DNA from: Hyunsoonleella aestuarii
GTDB taxonomy: Bacteria; Bacteroidota; Bacteroidia; Flavobacteriales; Flavobacteriaceae
Reading direction: 5' to 3'
Assembly (NCBI RefSeq): GCF_006148925.1
Contig: NZ_VAWB01000001.1
Coordinates: forward strand, 192,001-256,000
DNA: 64,000 nt
In this document: in pieces, positions 53,658-62,401 of the stretch
Position numbering within the stretch: position 1 is the stretch's first letter
Layout of the letters: every line of letters starts with the position of its first letter
Position numbers and translations under genes: made by a program
The notes under the pieces: model-generated
Told to the model about the DNA's origin: nothing
Database searches by the model: none
What the model saw: only the letters and a program-made list of their open reading frames with translations

Positions 53658-53690
53658 AAAAAATCCGAAGTTTATTACTTCGGATTTTTT
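53658..53690. terminator. Bidirectional terminator between the small GNAT and lipocalin-like genes
   Basis: Perfect 14-bp stem AAAAAATCCGAAGT/ACTTCGGATTTTTT, loop TTATT, between convergent genes. Confidence 0.92.
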
Positions 53691-53707
53691 TGTTTTTAGA
53701 TTAATTA

Positions 53708-54211
53708 CTATTGTTTTTGATACACTAAAGTTAAATCTTTAGTCTCAATTATTTGAGAACCATCTTCATTAAAGATTTCAATTCTATCTTTAAACACCAA
53801 GGATATTTTATTACCGTTTATTAATGCTTCACTTTCTCCAATTGTAACTCCATTTCCTGATTTAGAATAAAATGTTGCGAAACTAATAACTCCTTCGTTA
53901 TCACATTCTACGTTAAAGTCATATTCATCAGTAGAATTATTTAGCAACTTTATCTCTAATAAGGGATTAAACGTAGTATTTAACGAGACAATATTGTTGG
54001 GTTCGAAAAGTAACGTTTCACTATAAGAACATTCAATTTCACTTAATAAATTAGTGCTTACTATTCCGTCTTTATTGATATCGAAGCCATCGGTTATATT
54101 CCATTCAGATAATGTCCAAGTTCCTAAAAGTGAATCATCATCAATATCCTCATTAGAACAACTAACTAAAAATAAAACGCAAAGGATTAAAGGGTAAAAT
54201 AATTTTTTCAT
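53708..54211 (-). CDS. Lipocalin-like lipoprotein
   Basis: 167 residues: lipoprotein signal with lipobox VSCS (Cys about 18), an acidic linker (NEDIDDDS), then LLGTWTLSEWNITDG, the GxW strand typical of lipocalin-like domains in Bacteroidetes. The remaining sequence alternates beta strands to LTLVYQKQ. An EF-hand-like calcium motif DINKDGIVS (about 44-52) is embedded near the first strands. It is probably outer-membrane anchored and binds a small ligand, or plays a structural role. Confidence 0.72.
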   Translation of the reverse strand: MKKLFYPLILCVLFLVSCSNEDIDDDSLLGTWTLSEWNITDGFDINKDGIVSTNLLSEIECSYSETLLFEPNNIVSLNTTFNPLLEIKLLNNSTDEYDFNVECDNEGVISFATFYSKSGNGVTIGESEALINGNKISLVFKDRIEIFNEDGSQIIETKDLTLVYQKQ

Positions 54212-54319
54212 ATTGGGGCATGATTATTTCACTGTAAAAGTATTGATACGAGCCTGAGTGACACAAAAAACAAGTTAAATGGACAAAATAAGGGTTGATT
54301 TACAGAAATTTAAAGGATT

Positions 54320-55651
54320 TTATTGAGAAAGAGTTCGAACAAACTCTAGTCTTACGATGCCGTCGCTATTAATTTTGGTAAGTTCTACCTCATGTAAAGT
54401 GTTAACCAATGCTGGATTCCAAGGTGTTTTTACTTTTACATAATTTTCGGTAAAACCATGAATATAACCTTCTTTGTTTTCACTTTCAAACAAAACTGTT
54501 CTTACGCTTCCCAACTGACTTTCATAAAAAGAACGACGTTTTTTTACTGATAATCCACGTAACATTTTACTTCGCTTACTCCTAACATTATTTGGAACCA
54601 CCCCCTCCATAACTGCGGCTTCTGTATTGTCACGTTCAGAATATGTAAACACATGCAAATAGGATATATCTAATTCGTTTAAGAAATTATATGTTTCTAA
54701 GAAGTGTTCATCTGTTTCACCAGGAAAACCAACAATAACATCAACACCAATACACGCATGTGGCATTACTTCCTTTATTTTATTAACTCTGTCAACATAA
54801 AGTTCTCGCATATAGCGACGTTTCATTCTTTTTAAAAGTACGTTACTACCAGATTGAAGTGGAATATGAAAATGTGGCACAAAAGCGCGTGAATTAGCTA
54901 CCAAATCAATAGTTTCATTTTTTAATAGATTAGGCTCAATAGATGAAATTCTCAATCGTTCAATACCTTCAACTTTATCCAATTCTGAAACTAAATCTAA
55001 AAAAGTATGTTCATGCTTTTTATTTCCAAATTCACCTTTACCGTAGTCACCTATATTAACTCCCGTTAATACAATTTCCTTAATATTTTGTTCAGAAATT
55101 TTCTTAGCGTTTTTTAAAACATTATCCATGGTGTCACTTCTAGAAATACCTCTAGCCAAGGGAATGGTACAATAAGTGCATTTATAATCACAACCGTCTT
55201 GTACTTTTAAAAATGCGCGCGTTCTATCACCTATTGAATAAGACCCAACATAGAAATCCGCTTCCTCTATTTCGCACGAATGTATCTTACCATAATCGCT
55301 CTTTGCTAGATTGTTAATATAATCTGTAATATTGAATTTTTCTGTAGCACCAAGCACTAAATCAACACCATTAACATCTGCTAATTCCTCTGGTTTTAAT
55401 TGAGCGTAACATCCAACAGCAGCAATAAAAGCCTCAGGGTTTGCTTTTTGTGCTTGTTTAACTATTGTTTTAAAGCGCTTATCTGCATTTTCAGTTACAG
55501 AGCATGTATTTATCACATACATATCGGCCTTTTCTGAAAAATCTACACGATCAAAACCTTCTTTTTGAAAACTTCTAGCGATTGTTGATGTTTCTGAAAA
55601 ATTAAGCTTACATCCGAGTGTATAAAATGCTACTTTTTTATTGGTGCCCAT
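54320..55651 (-). CDS. mtaB: tRNA t6A37 methylthiotransferase MtaB
   Basis: MtaB converts t6A37 to ms2t6A in tRNAs reading ANN codons. All three domains are visible: UPF0004 (FYTLGCKLNFSET, INTCSVTENADKR, AVGCYAQ) with three Cys for the auxiliary cluster, a radical SAM domain with CDYKCTYCTIP, and a C-terminal TRAM domain (about 380-443). 443 residues is normal. It has its own -7 element just inside the upstream terminator. Confidence 0.97.
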   Translation of the reverse strand: MGTNKKVAFYTLGCKLNFSETSTIARSFQKEGFDRVDFSEKADMYVINTCSVTENADKRFKTIVKQAQKANPEAFIAAVGCYAQLKPEELADVNGVDLVLGATEKFNITDYINNLAKSDYGKIHSCEIEEADFYVGSYSIGDRTRAFLKVQDGCDYKCTYCTIPLARGISRSDTMDNVLKNAKKISEQNIKEIVLTGVNIGDYGKGEFGNKKHEHTFLDLVSELDKVEGIERLRISSIEPNLLKNETIDLVANSRAFVPHFHIPLQSGSNVLLKRMKRRYMRELYVDRVNKIKEVMPHACIGVDVIVGFPGETDEHFLETYNFLNELDISYLHVFTYSERDNTEAAVMEGVVPNNVRSKRSKMLRGLSVKKRRSFYESQLGSVRTVLFESENKEGYIHGFTENYVKVKTPWNPALVNTLHEVELTKINSDGIVRLEFVRTLSQ

Positions 55652-55668
55652 TATGCCAATTTAATCGG

Positions 55669-55676
55669 CAAAGTTA
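55669..55676 (-). promoter_or_regulatory. Putative -7 element of mtaB
   Basis: Minus-strand TAACTTTG (perfect TAnnTTTG), 17 nt before the mtaB ATG and right after the upstream terminator. Confidence 0.52.
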
Positions 55677-55678
55677 AT

Positions 55679-55715
55679 AAAAAAGAGCGTCTCTGAATAG
55701 GTACGCTCTTTTTTT
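55679..55715 (-). terminator. Intrinsic terminator after the T9SS gene
   Basis: 12-bp stem AAAAAAGAGCGT/ACGCTCTTTTTT with a 12-nt loop and A/T runs. It lies between the T9SS gene and mtaB. Confidence 0.82.
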
Positions 55716-55734
55716 GGTATTACTTTGATTAATA

Positions 55735-56307
55735 CTATTCTTTTATTAGTTTTCTTGTTACAATTCCTTGTGAAGCATATAACCTTAAAATATAAAGACC
55801 ATTAGCCAAATTGGAAATATTTACTTCAGTTTTTCCAAGTGAATCAAAAACAAGTTTTCCAGAGATAGAGAATATATTAATACGCTCTAAGTTATTTGAT
55901 TGACCAAGACTGAATTTAAGAAAATGACGAGTTGGATTTGGCCAAACTGTGACTTCTATTTTTGCTAAGTCTTTAGAGGATAAAACTGTTAAATCCCCAG
56001 CAGCGTCATAAGAACAAGTAGTTCCTCCACCAAAATCTACCGTCATTGCATAGGACGATGGTGCGATACCACTATCAATAGTATATTTAAGATTGACACC
56101 GCTGCAACTTACAAAGTTGTACGTTGAGGTTCCATCAATTGTAATTGTTGAAGGCCAAGCAGTACAACCTTGTCCATTATTTAAAACAAATGTGGGAGTA
56201 GAAGGCGTGCTTCCTGCCGATGTTTTAATGGAATTGGGGCAAACAATTTGAGCATGCGCTATAGCACATAATAGCATAGAACATGCTAGAAAGTAAAGTT
56301 TTTTCAT
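55735..56307 (-). CDS. Secreted T9SS type A sorting-domain protein
   Basis: 190 residues: Sec signal (cleavage near AHAQ, residue 19), a small Cys-containing beta domain (about 20-105, with Cys23, Cys48, Cys69 and Cys98 likely forming disulfides) and a T9SS C-terminal domain (about 110-190, VTVWPNPTRHFLKFSLG, then LANGLYILRLY and TRKLIKE). It is exported across the outer membrane by the gliding-motility-linked type IX system. The cargo domain is unknown to me. Confidence 0.85.
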   Translation of the reverse strand: MKKLYFLACSMLLCAIAHAQIVCPNSIKTSAGSTPSTPTFVLNNGQGCTAWPSTITIDGTSTYNFVSCSGVNLKYTIDSGIAPSSYAMTVDFGGGTTCSYDAAGDLTVLSSKDLAKIEVTVWPNPTRHFLKFSLGQSNNLERINIFSISGKLVFDSLGKTEVNISNLANGLYILRLYASQGIVTRKLIKE

Positions 56308-56445
56308 TTTAATTTGAGAGTTATTGTTAATAATAGCAATACAAATATTTAATTTATTATTAGACGCTTTAATTTAAAAGAAGTCACTTTTAGAGTTTTT
56401 ATGTCATTATTTTAGCAAAAAAGTAAGCTAGTGTCTAAAAAATGA

Positions 56446-56453
56446 TATTTTTG
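56446..56453 (+). promoter_or_regulatory. Putative -7 element of the oligopeptide-binding gene
   Basis: TATTTTTG (perfect TAnnTTTG), 8 nt before the ATG at 56462. The transcript would be nearly leaderless. Confidence 0.45.
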
Positions 56454-56461
56454 AGGACATT

Positions 56462-58099
56462 ATGACCCCTAAAGCGTTGAGTTTAAAAAAAACATATAAA
56501 TTCTTAACTACAATAGTTTCAATAGCAATACTCTTTGGGTGTTATAAGGGAAATAAAACGTCAAAAGACCATCTTGTTTTTCGATACAATGAATATGCAA
56601 ACATAAACACTCTTGATCCTGCTTTTTCAAGAACATTGCAAGATAATGGTGTTTGTAATCAGCTATTTAACGGTCTAGTTCAATTAGATAATGAGTTAAA
56701 CATATTACCCAGCATAGCAAAAAAATGGACTATTTCAGATGATGGTATAACGTACTCTTTTTTACTTCGAAACGATGTATACTTTCATAAACATGCATTA
56801 TTGGGAAAAGACTCTACGCGAATTGTAATATCAGATGATTTTGTTTACAGTTTTAATCGATTAAGAGATGAAAAATTAGCCGCTCCTGGCAGCTGGGTGC
56901 TAAACAAAGTACACGACTTCAAAGCTGTAAATGACTCATTATTTGAAATTACCTTAAAACAACCTTTTCCTGCATTCATTGGGTTACTAACCATGAAATA
57001 TTGTTCTGTTGTCCCCAAAGAGATAGTAGAACACTACGGATCTGAATTTAGATCGCATCCTATAGGAACTGGCCCTTTTAAATTTAAACGCTGGGAAGAA
57101 AATATCAAACTGGTTTTAAGAAAAAATAAGCACTATTTTGAAAAAGATGAAAATGGCAAATCACTGCCCTATTTAGAGGCGGTAGCGCTAACCTTTTTAC
57201 CTGATAAGCAAAGTGAGTTTTTACAGTTTGCTCAAGGAAATATAGATTTTTTATCTGGTTTGGATGCATCTTATAAGGATGAATTATTAACTTCAGATGG
57301 ACGTCTGAGTAGTTCTTACTCGGAAACTGTAAACATGATTCGTGGACCTTACCTAAACACTGAATATTTAGGATTTTACTTAGATTCCAAAACCCCTGAA
57401 ATAGAATCAGAATTAATAAGAAAAGCTATTAATCTGGGATTCGATAGAAAAAAAATGATTCTTTATCTTAATAATGGGATTGGGAATGCAGCAGATGGTG
57501 GTTTTATACCTATTGGTCTTCCTGGATACAATAAGTCAATTGGCTTTAAATATCAACCGAAGAAAGCTAAGAAATTAGTTGCGCAATTTAAAAAAGAAAG
57601 CGGCATTTTAAATCCGGAAATAGATTTAGTTACCACTAGCAATTATCTTAGTTTTTGCGAATACATCCAGCGTGAATTAGAAAAAACAGGACTAAAAATT
57701 AATGTGGATGTTATGCCTGAAGCTTCCTTAAGATCAGCAAGGTCCAATGGCAAAGTTGATATGTTCAGAAGTTCATGGATTGCAGACTATTTAGATGCTG
57801 AAAATTACTTATCTATTTTTTACAGTAAGAATTTTGCTCCAGGAGGATCAAACTACTTTCATTTTAAGAATGCCCAATTTGATAGTTTATACAATAAAGC
57901 ATTCACTATTACAGACATTGATAAAAGAAAATACTTATACACCAAAATGGATTCTTTAGCCATGGAAAACGCTATTATGGTGCCTTTATATTACGATGAA
58001 GTCGTACGCTTTACAAGGAAAAATATTTCTGGATTGGGCATCAACCCTATTAATTTATTGGATTTGAGAAGAGTAAAAAAAACTTTTAATTCGCTTTAA
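56462..58099 (+). CDS. Family 5 (oligopeptide/nickel type) substrate-binding lipoprotein
   Basis: 545 residues: signal with lipobox LFGC (Cys27), then the SBP_bac_5 fold. Typical blocks are INTLDPAFSRTLQDNGVCNQLFNGL (by position about 47-71), KWTISDDGITYSFLLRNDVYFH (about 88-109), HPIGTGPFKF (about 199-208) and RKAINLGFDRKKMI. It should bind peptides at the periplasmic face. No permease or ATPase genes are adjacent, so it is an orphan here. Its last 14 nt overlap the convergent PD40 gene. Confidence 0.92.
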   Translation: MTPKALSLKKTYKFLTTIVSIAILFGCYKGNKTSKDHLVFRYNEYANINTLDPAFSRTLQDNGVCNQLFNGLVQLDNELNILPSIAKKWTISDDGITYSFLLRNDVYFHKHALLGKDSTRIVISDDFVYSFNRLRDEKLAAPGSWVLNKVHDFKAVNDSLFEITLKQPFPAFIGLLTMKYCSVVPKEIVEHYGSEFRSHPIGTGPFKFKRWEENIKLVLRKNKHYFEKDENGKSLPYLEAVALTFLPDKQSEFLQFAQGNIDFLSGLDASYKDELLTSDGRLSSSYSETVNMIRGPYLNTEYLGFYLDSKTPEIESELIRKAINLGFDRKKMILYLNNGIGNAADGGFIPIGLPGYNKSIGFKYQPKKAKKLVAQFKKESGILNPEIDLVTTSNYLSFCEYIQRELEKTGLKINVDVMPEASLRSARSNGKVDMFRSSWIADYLDAENYLSIFYSKNFAPGGSNYFHFKNAQFDSLYNKAFTITDIDKRKYLYTKMDSLAMENAIMVPLYYDEVVRFTRKNISGLGINPINLLDLRRVKKTFNSL

Positions 58100-58994
58100 A
58101 AAAATAAATATCATCATCCCCTTTACCTCCTGCTCTTTTGGAAGAGAAATATCCAGAATCTCCCATCATAATTAGAGAAAAATCATCCTTATTACTATTA
58201 AGAGGTTTTGGAAGTTTTTCAGTTTTACTGAAGGTTCCATCGTCATTCATTTTACTCTTATAAATATCGAACCCTCCAAAGCCGTTTGGGCGATTAGAAG
58301 CAAAGTAAAGAACATTATCATCACCTATATAAGGAAACATTTCACGACTATAAGAATTTACTTTGCTACCTAAATTTTTTGGTTCACTGAAGGTTTTATT
58401 GTCTAAAATATCAACTTTAAAAATATCCGAACCACCTTTTGTACTTTCTTTACCTCCCCTTAAATTCGCCGTAAAATAAAGTGTTTTACCATCACCGCTA
58501 ACCATGGGGTGTGCATAAGAATACTTAGGTTTACAAAATGGTAAAACTTTAAAGTTAGTCCAACCAACCTCTTCATGATACTCTCCTACTTCAATATGAA
58601 AATTCGTCGCTTTAAAATCGCCTTTAGGCTTATTTTTTTTACTATAAATAGTTGTTAAATACAACTTACTGCCATCTGGCGATATAGCAGCACTAGTTAT
58701 TGCTGGAATAATTTGAGTATCATCAATTTTAACCGCTTCTACTGCTTCTATTTCACCAGAACTAGAAATTACACCTTCATAAATGGTAAGTATAGGATTT
58801 CCGGAGACCAACCTAACTTTTCCCTTTTTACCCAAGAGATAAGAGGTGAATATAATTTTATTAGTACTATGTTTCATTAAACCAAAATGAGGGTGCTCAT
58901 TATTGATTTTTAAATTTGTGATAGAATAATCGCTACTTTGAGAGAACAATAAATATCCTAAAAGAAATAAAATATGGGAAACTGACTTAATCAT
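58086..58994 (-). CDS. PD40/TolB-like beta-propeller protein
   Basis: 302 residues: Sec signal (cleavage near LFSQS, residue 19), then repeated PD40 blades: ITSAAISPDGSKLYLTT, HPMVSGDGKTLYFTANLRGG, MFPYIGDDNVLYFASNRPNGFGGFDIYKS and FSLIMMGDSGYFSSKRAGGKGDDDIYFF (each quoted for its position about 95, 163, 215 and 270). These are the typical Bacteroidetes OmpA-associated propellers, but there is no OmpA domain here. Probably a periplasmic binding platform. It overlaps the convergent binding-protein gene by 14 nt. Confidence 0.88.
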   Translation of the reverse strand: MIKSVSHILFLLGYLLFSQSSDYSITNLKINNEHPHFGLMKHSTNKIIFTSYLLGKKGKVRLVSGNPILTIYEGVISSSGEIEAVEAVKIDDTQIIPAITSAAISPDGSKLYLTTIYSKKNKPKGDFKATNFHIEVGEYHEEVGWTNFKVLPFCKPKYSYAHPMVSGDGKTLYFTANLRGGKESTKGGSDIFKVDILDNKTFSEPKNLGSKVNSYSREMFPYIGDDNVLYFASNRPNGFGGFDIYKSKMNDDGTFSKTEKLPKPLNSNKDDFSLIMMGDSGYFSSKRAGGKGDDDIYFFKAN

Positions 58995-59070
58995 TAAATT
59001 TGGGATTGACTATTCCAAATATACTAATTAGTAATAATAGAGCTACAATTGATAGATTAAAGCCTAAAAA

Positions 59071-60246
59071 TTACGCCCTTCTGTACTTTTTGGTTTCTTC
59101 AAAAACATGCTCTAAAATGCTTTTGTCTAATTGTGAAAGTTCAATATCACGTCTTGCCATAACCACATTAGCGACTTCAAATGCCTTTTTCGTAGTATAA
59201 TTTGTAAATCCGCCACTACCTCCCCAGCTATAACTTGGAACAAAATTTCTCGGGAATCCACTTCCAAAAATATTAGCACTTACACCAACCACAGTACCAG
59301 TATTAAACATGGTATTAATAGCACATTTACTATGGTCTCCCATCATGAGACCACAAAATTGCAATCCAGTTTTTGCAAACCCTTCAGTCTCATAATTCCA
59401 TAATCTTACCTCAGCATAATTATTTTTTAGGTTAGAATTATTAGTGTCTGCGCCTAAATTACACCATTCACCTAAAACAGAATTACCCAAAAACCCATCA
59501 TGCCCTTTATTTGAATATCCAAACAAAACGGAATTATTTATTTCACCTCCAACTTTACTATAAGGTCCTACTGTAGTTGGTCCATATATTTTAGCCCCCA
59601 TTTTCACGGTAGCGCTATCGCATAATGCAAATGGACCTCGTATAATACTCCCTTCCATAATCTCAGAATCTTTTCCAATATAAATTGGTCCTTTAGACGC
59701 ATTTAAAGTAACGAACTCTAATTTGGCTCCTTTTTCAATAAAAACATTTTCAGGCACAATAACATTGTTGCTTTTAGGTATAGGCTGAGACTTTTTATCT
59801 TTTGTTATTAAATAGAAGTCTTCCTTTAAAGCTTCTCCATTTTTTGAGAAAATATCCCAAGTATTCTCTATTTTAATAACTTCATTTTCGTACTCTAAAG
59901 CTTCAAAATCATCAAAATTAATATCCTCTTGAGCTTCTTTAGTAAAAAAAGCAATTACATCTTCTTCTTTAAAAATAGCCTGATTCTCTTTTAAATGTCT
60001 TACCATCTGAAATAATTCAGAATTAGGCAAATATGAAGCATTAATCATAACATTATGCTCCATTTCAACCATGGGATATTTGTCAGATAAATAATCTTCG
60101 GTAACTGTAGTTGTAGTAGTCTTTAAAAGACGTTCCCATTTTTCGCGAATGGTTAAAATCCCAACTCGAATATCGGCCACTGGTCTTGTATATGTAAATG
60201 GGAGTAAGTTATTTCGTGACGGACCATCAAAAAGGATGTAGTTCAT
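59071..60246 (-). CDS. GlmU-like sugar nucleotidyltransferase of the Bacteroidetes type
   Basis: 391 residues: an N-terminal nucleotidyltransferase-like domain (about 1-170, starting NYILFDGPSRNNLLPFTYTR), then a left-handed beta-helix of hexapeptide repeats (about 175-350) with LEFVTLNASKGPIYIGKDSE, GARLWNYE-type and NTMFNTGTVVGVSANIFG segments. The canonical LxAGxGTRM pyrophosphorylase loop of GlmU is missing; the DGP...LPFTYTRPVADI segment replaces it. Such proteins are annotated as GlmU family or putative sugar nucleotidyltransferase. It probably activates or acetylates an amino sugar; not proven. Confidence 0.85.
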   Translation of the reverse strand: MNYILFDGPSRNNLLPFTYTRPVADIRVGILTIREKWERLLKTTTTTVTEDYLSDKYPMVEMEHNVMINASYLPNSELFQMVRHLKENQAIFKEEDVIAFFTKEAQEDINFDDFEALEYENEVIKIENTWDIFSKNGEALKEDFYLITKDKKSQPIPKSNNVIVPENVFIEKGAKLEFVTLNASKGPIYIGKDSEIMEGSIIRGPFALCDSATVKMGAKIYGPTTVGPYSKVGGEINNSVLFGYSNKGHDGFLGNSVLGEWCNLGADTNNSNLKNNYAEVRLWNYETEGFAKTGLQFCGLMMGDHSKCAINTMFNTGTVVGVSANIFGSGFPRNFVPSYSWGGSGGFTNYTTKKAFEVANVVMARRDIELSQLDKSILEHVFEETKKYRRA

Positions 60247-60309
60247 TATTAATATTATTTTTAAAATTTACACCTAATCCAAAACCAACAATTTCACATT
60301 AATGCGCTT

Positions 60310-60317
60310 CAAAGGTA
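60310..60317 (-). promoter_or_regulatory. Putative -7 element of the GlmU-like gene
   Basis: Minus-strand TACCTTTG (perfect TAnnTTTG), 63 nt before the ATG at 60246, just after the L31 terminator. Confidence 0.48.
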
Positions 60318-60322
60318 AAAAT

Positions 60323-60354
60323 AAAAAAGCCTCTCTATAGTAGAAAGGCTTTTT
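60323..60354 (-). terminator. Intrinsic terminator of the L31 gene
   Basis: Stem AAAAAGCCT/AGGCTTTTT with an extended imperfect upper stem TCT/AGA, followed on the minus strand by a T run. Confidence 0.82.
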
Positions 60355-60375
60355 ACAAATATATTTTCACTTAGT

Positions 60376-60627
60376 TTATTTCTTAAACTTAGCGTATTTA
60401 GTTTTGAATTTATCAATTCGACCAGCAGTATCAACCAATTTAGATTTCCCAGTATAATATGGATGAGATGTTCTAGAGATTTCCATTTTTACTAATGGGT
60501 ACTCAACACCATCAACGTCAATAGTTTCATTTGTGTTTGCAGTAGACTTTGTTAAAAACACATCGTCATTAGACATGTCTTTAAATGCCACTAGTCTATA
60601 ATTTTCTGGGTGTATACCTTTCTTCAT
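60376..60627 (-). CDS. rpmE2: 50S ribosomal protein L31, type B (zinc-free)
   Basis: 83 residues with the L31 signature [13 protein letters not shown] (5-17) and [21 protein letters not shown] (by position 53-73). The four zinc-binding cysteines of type A L31 are absent, so this is the C-minus (type B) paralogue, which in many bacteria is produced under zinc limitation. If it is the only L31 in the genome it is constitutive; that cannot be judged from here. It has its own consensus-like promoter and terminator. Confidence 0.96.
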   Translation of the reverse strand: MKKGIHPENYRLVAFKDMSNDDVFLTKSTANTNETIDVDGVEYPLVKMEISRTSHPYYTGKSKLVDTAGRIDKFKTKYAKFKK

Positions 60628-60663
60628 CGCTAAACGCTTTTATTCTTTTCAATTTTCGAGCTG

Positions 60664-60694
60664 CAAATTTAAGTAATTTTTATAAATCTACAAT
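60664..60694 (-). promoter_or_regulatory. Promoter of the L31 gene
   Basis: Minus strand: -33 ATTG (60694-60691, TTG core), 19-nt spacer, -7 TAAATTTG (60671-60664). It implies a leader of about 30 nt. I see no Zur-type palindrome overlapping it. Confidence 0.65.
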
Positions 60695-60738
60695 TTTTTT
60701 TTATAAATTTTATAATACTTTACCGTGTCATGTTTTAT

Positions 60739-60746
60739 TATATTTG
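60739..60746 (+). promoter_or_regulatory. Putative -7 element of the DUF4199 gene
   Basis: TATATTTG (perfect TAnnTTTG), 38 nt before the ATG at 60785. No clear -33 box. Confidence 0.45.
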
Positions 60747-60784
60747 AATCCTAGCAAATCAACATCCAAAATCGTTAAAATATT

Positions 60785-61318
60785 ATGGGAAAATCTTTAA
60801 AATCTATTGCCACTAATTATGGCCTTTACCTAGGAATTGCTCTCTCCTTACTAACCATTTTGGTGTATTTTTTTAATTTAGAGTTATTTATTAGTCCGCT
60901 TTACATTATGTCCATAATGATAGGAACTATTGCTTTTGGGTTAATTTCAATTTTTAAAGTTAAACAACTTTTTAGCGGATATATAAATTTTAAAGATGCT
61001 TTTAAATCCTATTTTATTGTAGCCATTATTGGTTTAGGTATTAGCTCCTTAGTTACATTTATATTATTCAACTTTATTGACGCTGAAGCTTCTGAAGCCA
61101 TTAAAGAAAAAACTATTGAAAAGTTTGTCGAAATGCTTAAAAGTGTGAACACATCAGATCAAGATATTTCTGATTCTATGAAAAAAATAGAAAAAGAAAA
61201 TCTCTATTCCTTTGGAAATATAATGCAAAGACTCGTTATTAATTACCTTCTGCCAATTACTATTATAGGTTTGATATCTGCTGCATTTATAAAAAAAACA
61301 AATCCAGACACAGAATAA
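60785..61318 (+). CDS. DUF4199 integral membrane protein
   Basis: 177 residues with four transmembrane helices (about 11-30, 36-55, 76-97 and 147-167) and a long charged loop between the third and fourth (about 100-145). This is the DUF4199 layout. The last hydrophobic helix is followed by a short charged tail. In flavobacteria it commonly precedes a family 2 glycosyltransferase, as here (39-nt gap), so a role in handling lipid-linked sugars is plausible but unproven. Confidence 0.85.
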   Translation: MGKSLKSIATNYGLYLGIALSLLTILVYFFNLELFISPLYIMSIMIGTIAFGLISIFKVKQLFSGYINFKDAFKSYFIVAIIGLGISSLVTFILFNFIDAEASEAIKEKTIEKFVEMLKSVNTSDQDISDSMKKIEKENLYSFGNIMQRLVINYLLPITIIGLISAAFIKKTNPDTE

Positions 61319-61324
61319 ATTCTG

Positions 61325-61332
61325 TATTTTTG
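61325..61332 (+). promoter_or_regulatory. Putative -7 element of the GT2 gene
   Basis: TATTTTTG (perfect TAnnTTTG), 25 nt before the ATG at 61358. Confidence 0.42.
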
Positions 61333-61357
61333 AAATGTTCAATTTTCAAATAATAAA

Positions 61358-62308
61358 ATGAATATATCTGTAGTTATACCACTACTTAACGAATACGAAT
61401 CGTTAAACGAATTAAATGATTGGATTGTAAGTGTGATGCGGACCAATCATTTTTCTTATGAAATTGTCTTTATAGATGATGGTAGCACAGATGATTCTTG
61501 GAAAACTATCATACAGTTATCAGAAAAAAATGATAATATAAAAGGCATTCGATTTTTAAAAAACTTTGGGAAATCACAAGCGCTTCATGCTGGTTTTGAT
61601 ATTGCGATGGGTGATGTAGTAATTACTATGGATGCTGATTTACAGGACAACCCAGATGAAATTCCAGAATTGTATAGCATGATAACCAAAGATGGTTTTG
61701 ATATGGTTTCTGGATGGAAAAAGAAACGATACGATTCGGTTATCACCAAAAATTTACCCTCAAAACTATTTAACTGGGCCGCACGAAAAACCTCTGGCGT
61801 TAAATTGCATGATTTTAATTGCGGATTGAAAGCCTACAATAAAGATGTTGTAAAAAATATTGATGTAAACGGAGAAATGCATCGTTACATACCTGTACTT
61901 TCCAAAAATGCAGGGTTTAGCAATATTGGAGAAAAAATTGTACTCCACCAAGCCAGAAAATATGGGGAAACGAAATTTGGAATGGATCGTTTTATTAATG
62001 GTTTTTTAGATTTAATAACAATTTGGTTTTTATCCCGTTTTGGCAAACGACCTATGCATTTATTTGGGGCTTTGGGTGTGTTTATGTTTGCTGTTGGATT
62101 TGGTTTCGCGCTTTATCTTGGGATTGATAAACTGTTTTTTAATCCAAGTGGAAGGCTAATAACCCAACGTCCACAATTTTACATTTCCTTATCAACCATG
62201 ATTATCGGAACTCAGTTTTTTGTTGCTGGATTTTTGGGTGAGATTATTTTACGCACCAAACAAAACAAAAAACGTTATCTCATAAAGGATAAAATAAATC
62301 TTAACTAA
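61358..62308 (+). CDS. Family 2 glycosyltransferase with C-terminal membrane helices (DPM/GtrB type)
   Basis: 316 residues. The GT-A domain (about 1-220) shows VVIPLLNEYESLNEL, FIDDGSTDDSW, ITMDADLQDNPDEIPEL (the DxD-type MDADLQD) and LHDFNCGLKAYNKDV. Two transmembrane helices follow (about 233-255 and 270-292). It matches GtrB/dolichol-phosphate-mannose-synthase-like enzymes that load a sugar onto undecaprenyl phosphate. The partner polymer is unknown. Confidence 0.93.
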   Translation: MNISVVIPLLNEYESLNELNDWIVSVMRTNHFSYEIVFIDDGSTDDSWKTIIQLSEKNDNIKGIRFLKNFGKSQALHAGFDIAMGDVVITMDADLQDNPDEIPELYSMITKDGFDMVSGWKKKRYDSVITKNLPSKLFNWAARKTSGVKLHDFNCGLKAYNKDVVKNIDVNGEMHRYIPVLSKNAGFSNIGEKIVLHQARKYGETKFGMDRFINGFLDLITIWFLSRFGKRPMHLFGALGVFMFAVGFGFALYLGIDKLFFNPSGRLITQRPQFYISLSTMIIGTQFFVAGFLGEIILRTKQNKKRYLIKDKINLN

Positions 62309-62372
62309 AACGTTTTCATTATTATTTTGCCTCAAAACGAACCTTAGTTGTCATTATTCTTTAACAATTGAT

Positions 62373-62380
62373 TACTTTTG
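62373..62380 (+). promoter_or_regulatory. Putative -7 element of the phospho-sugar mutase gene
   Basis: TACTTTTG (perfect TAnnTTTG), 21 nt before the ATG at 62402. A possible -33 GTTG (62347-62350) is 22 nt upstream. Confidence 0.52.
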
Positions 62381-62401
62381 TTATCTATTTTTTTACAAAT
62401 T

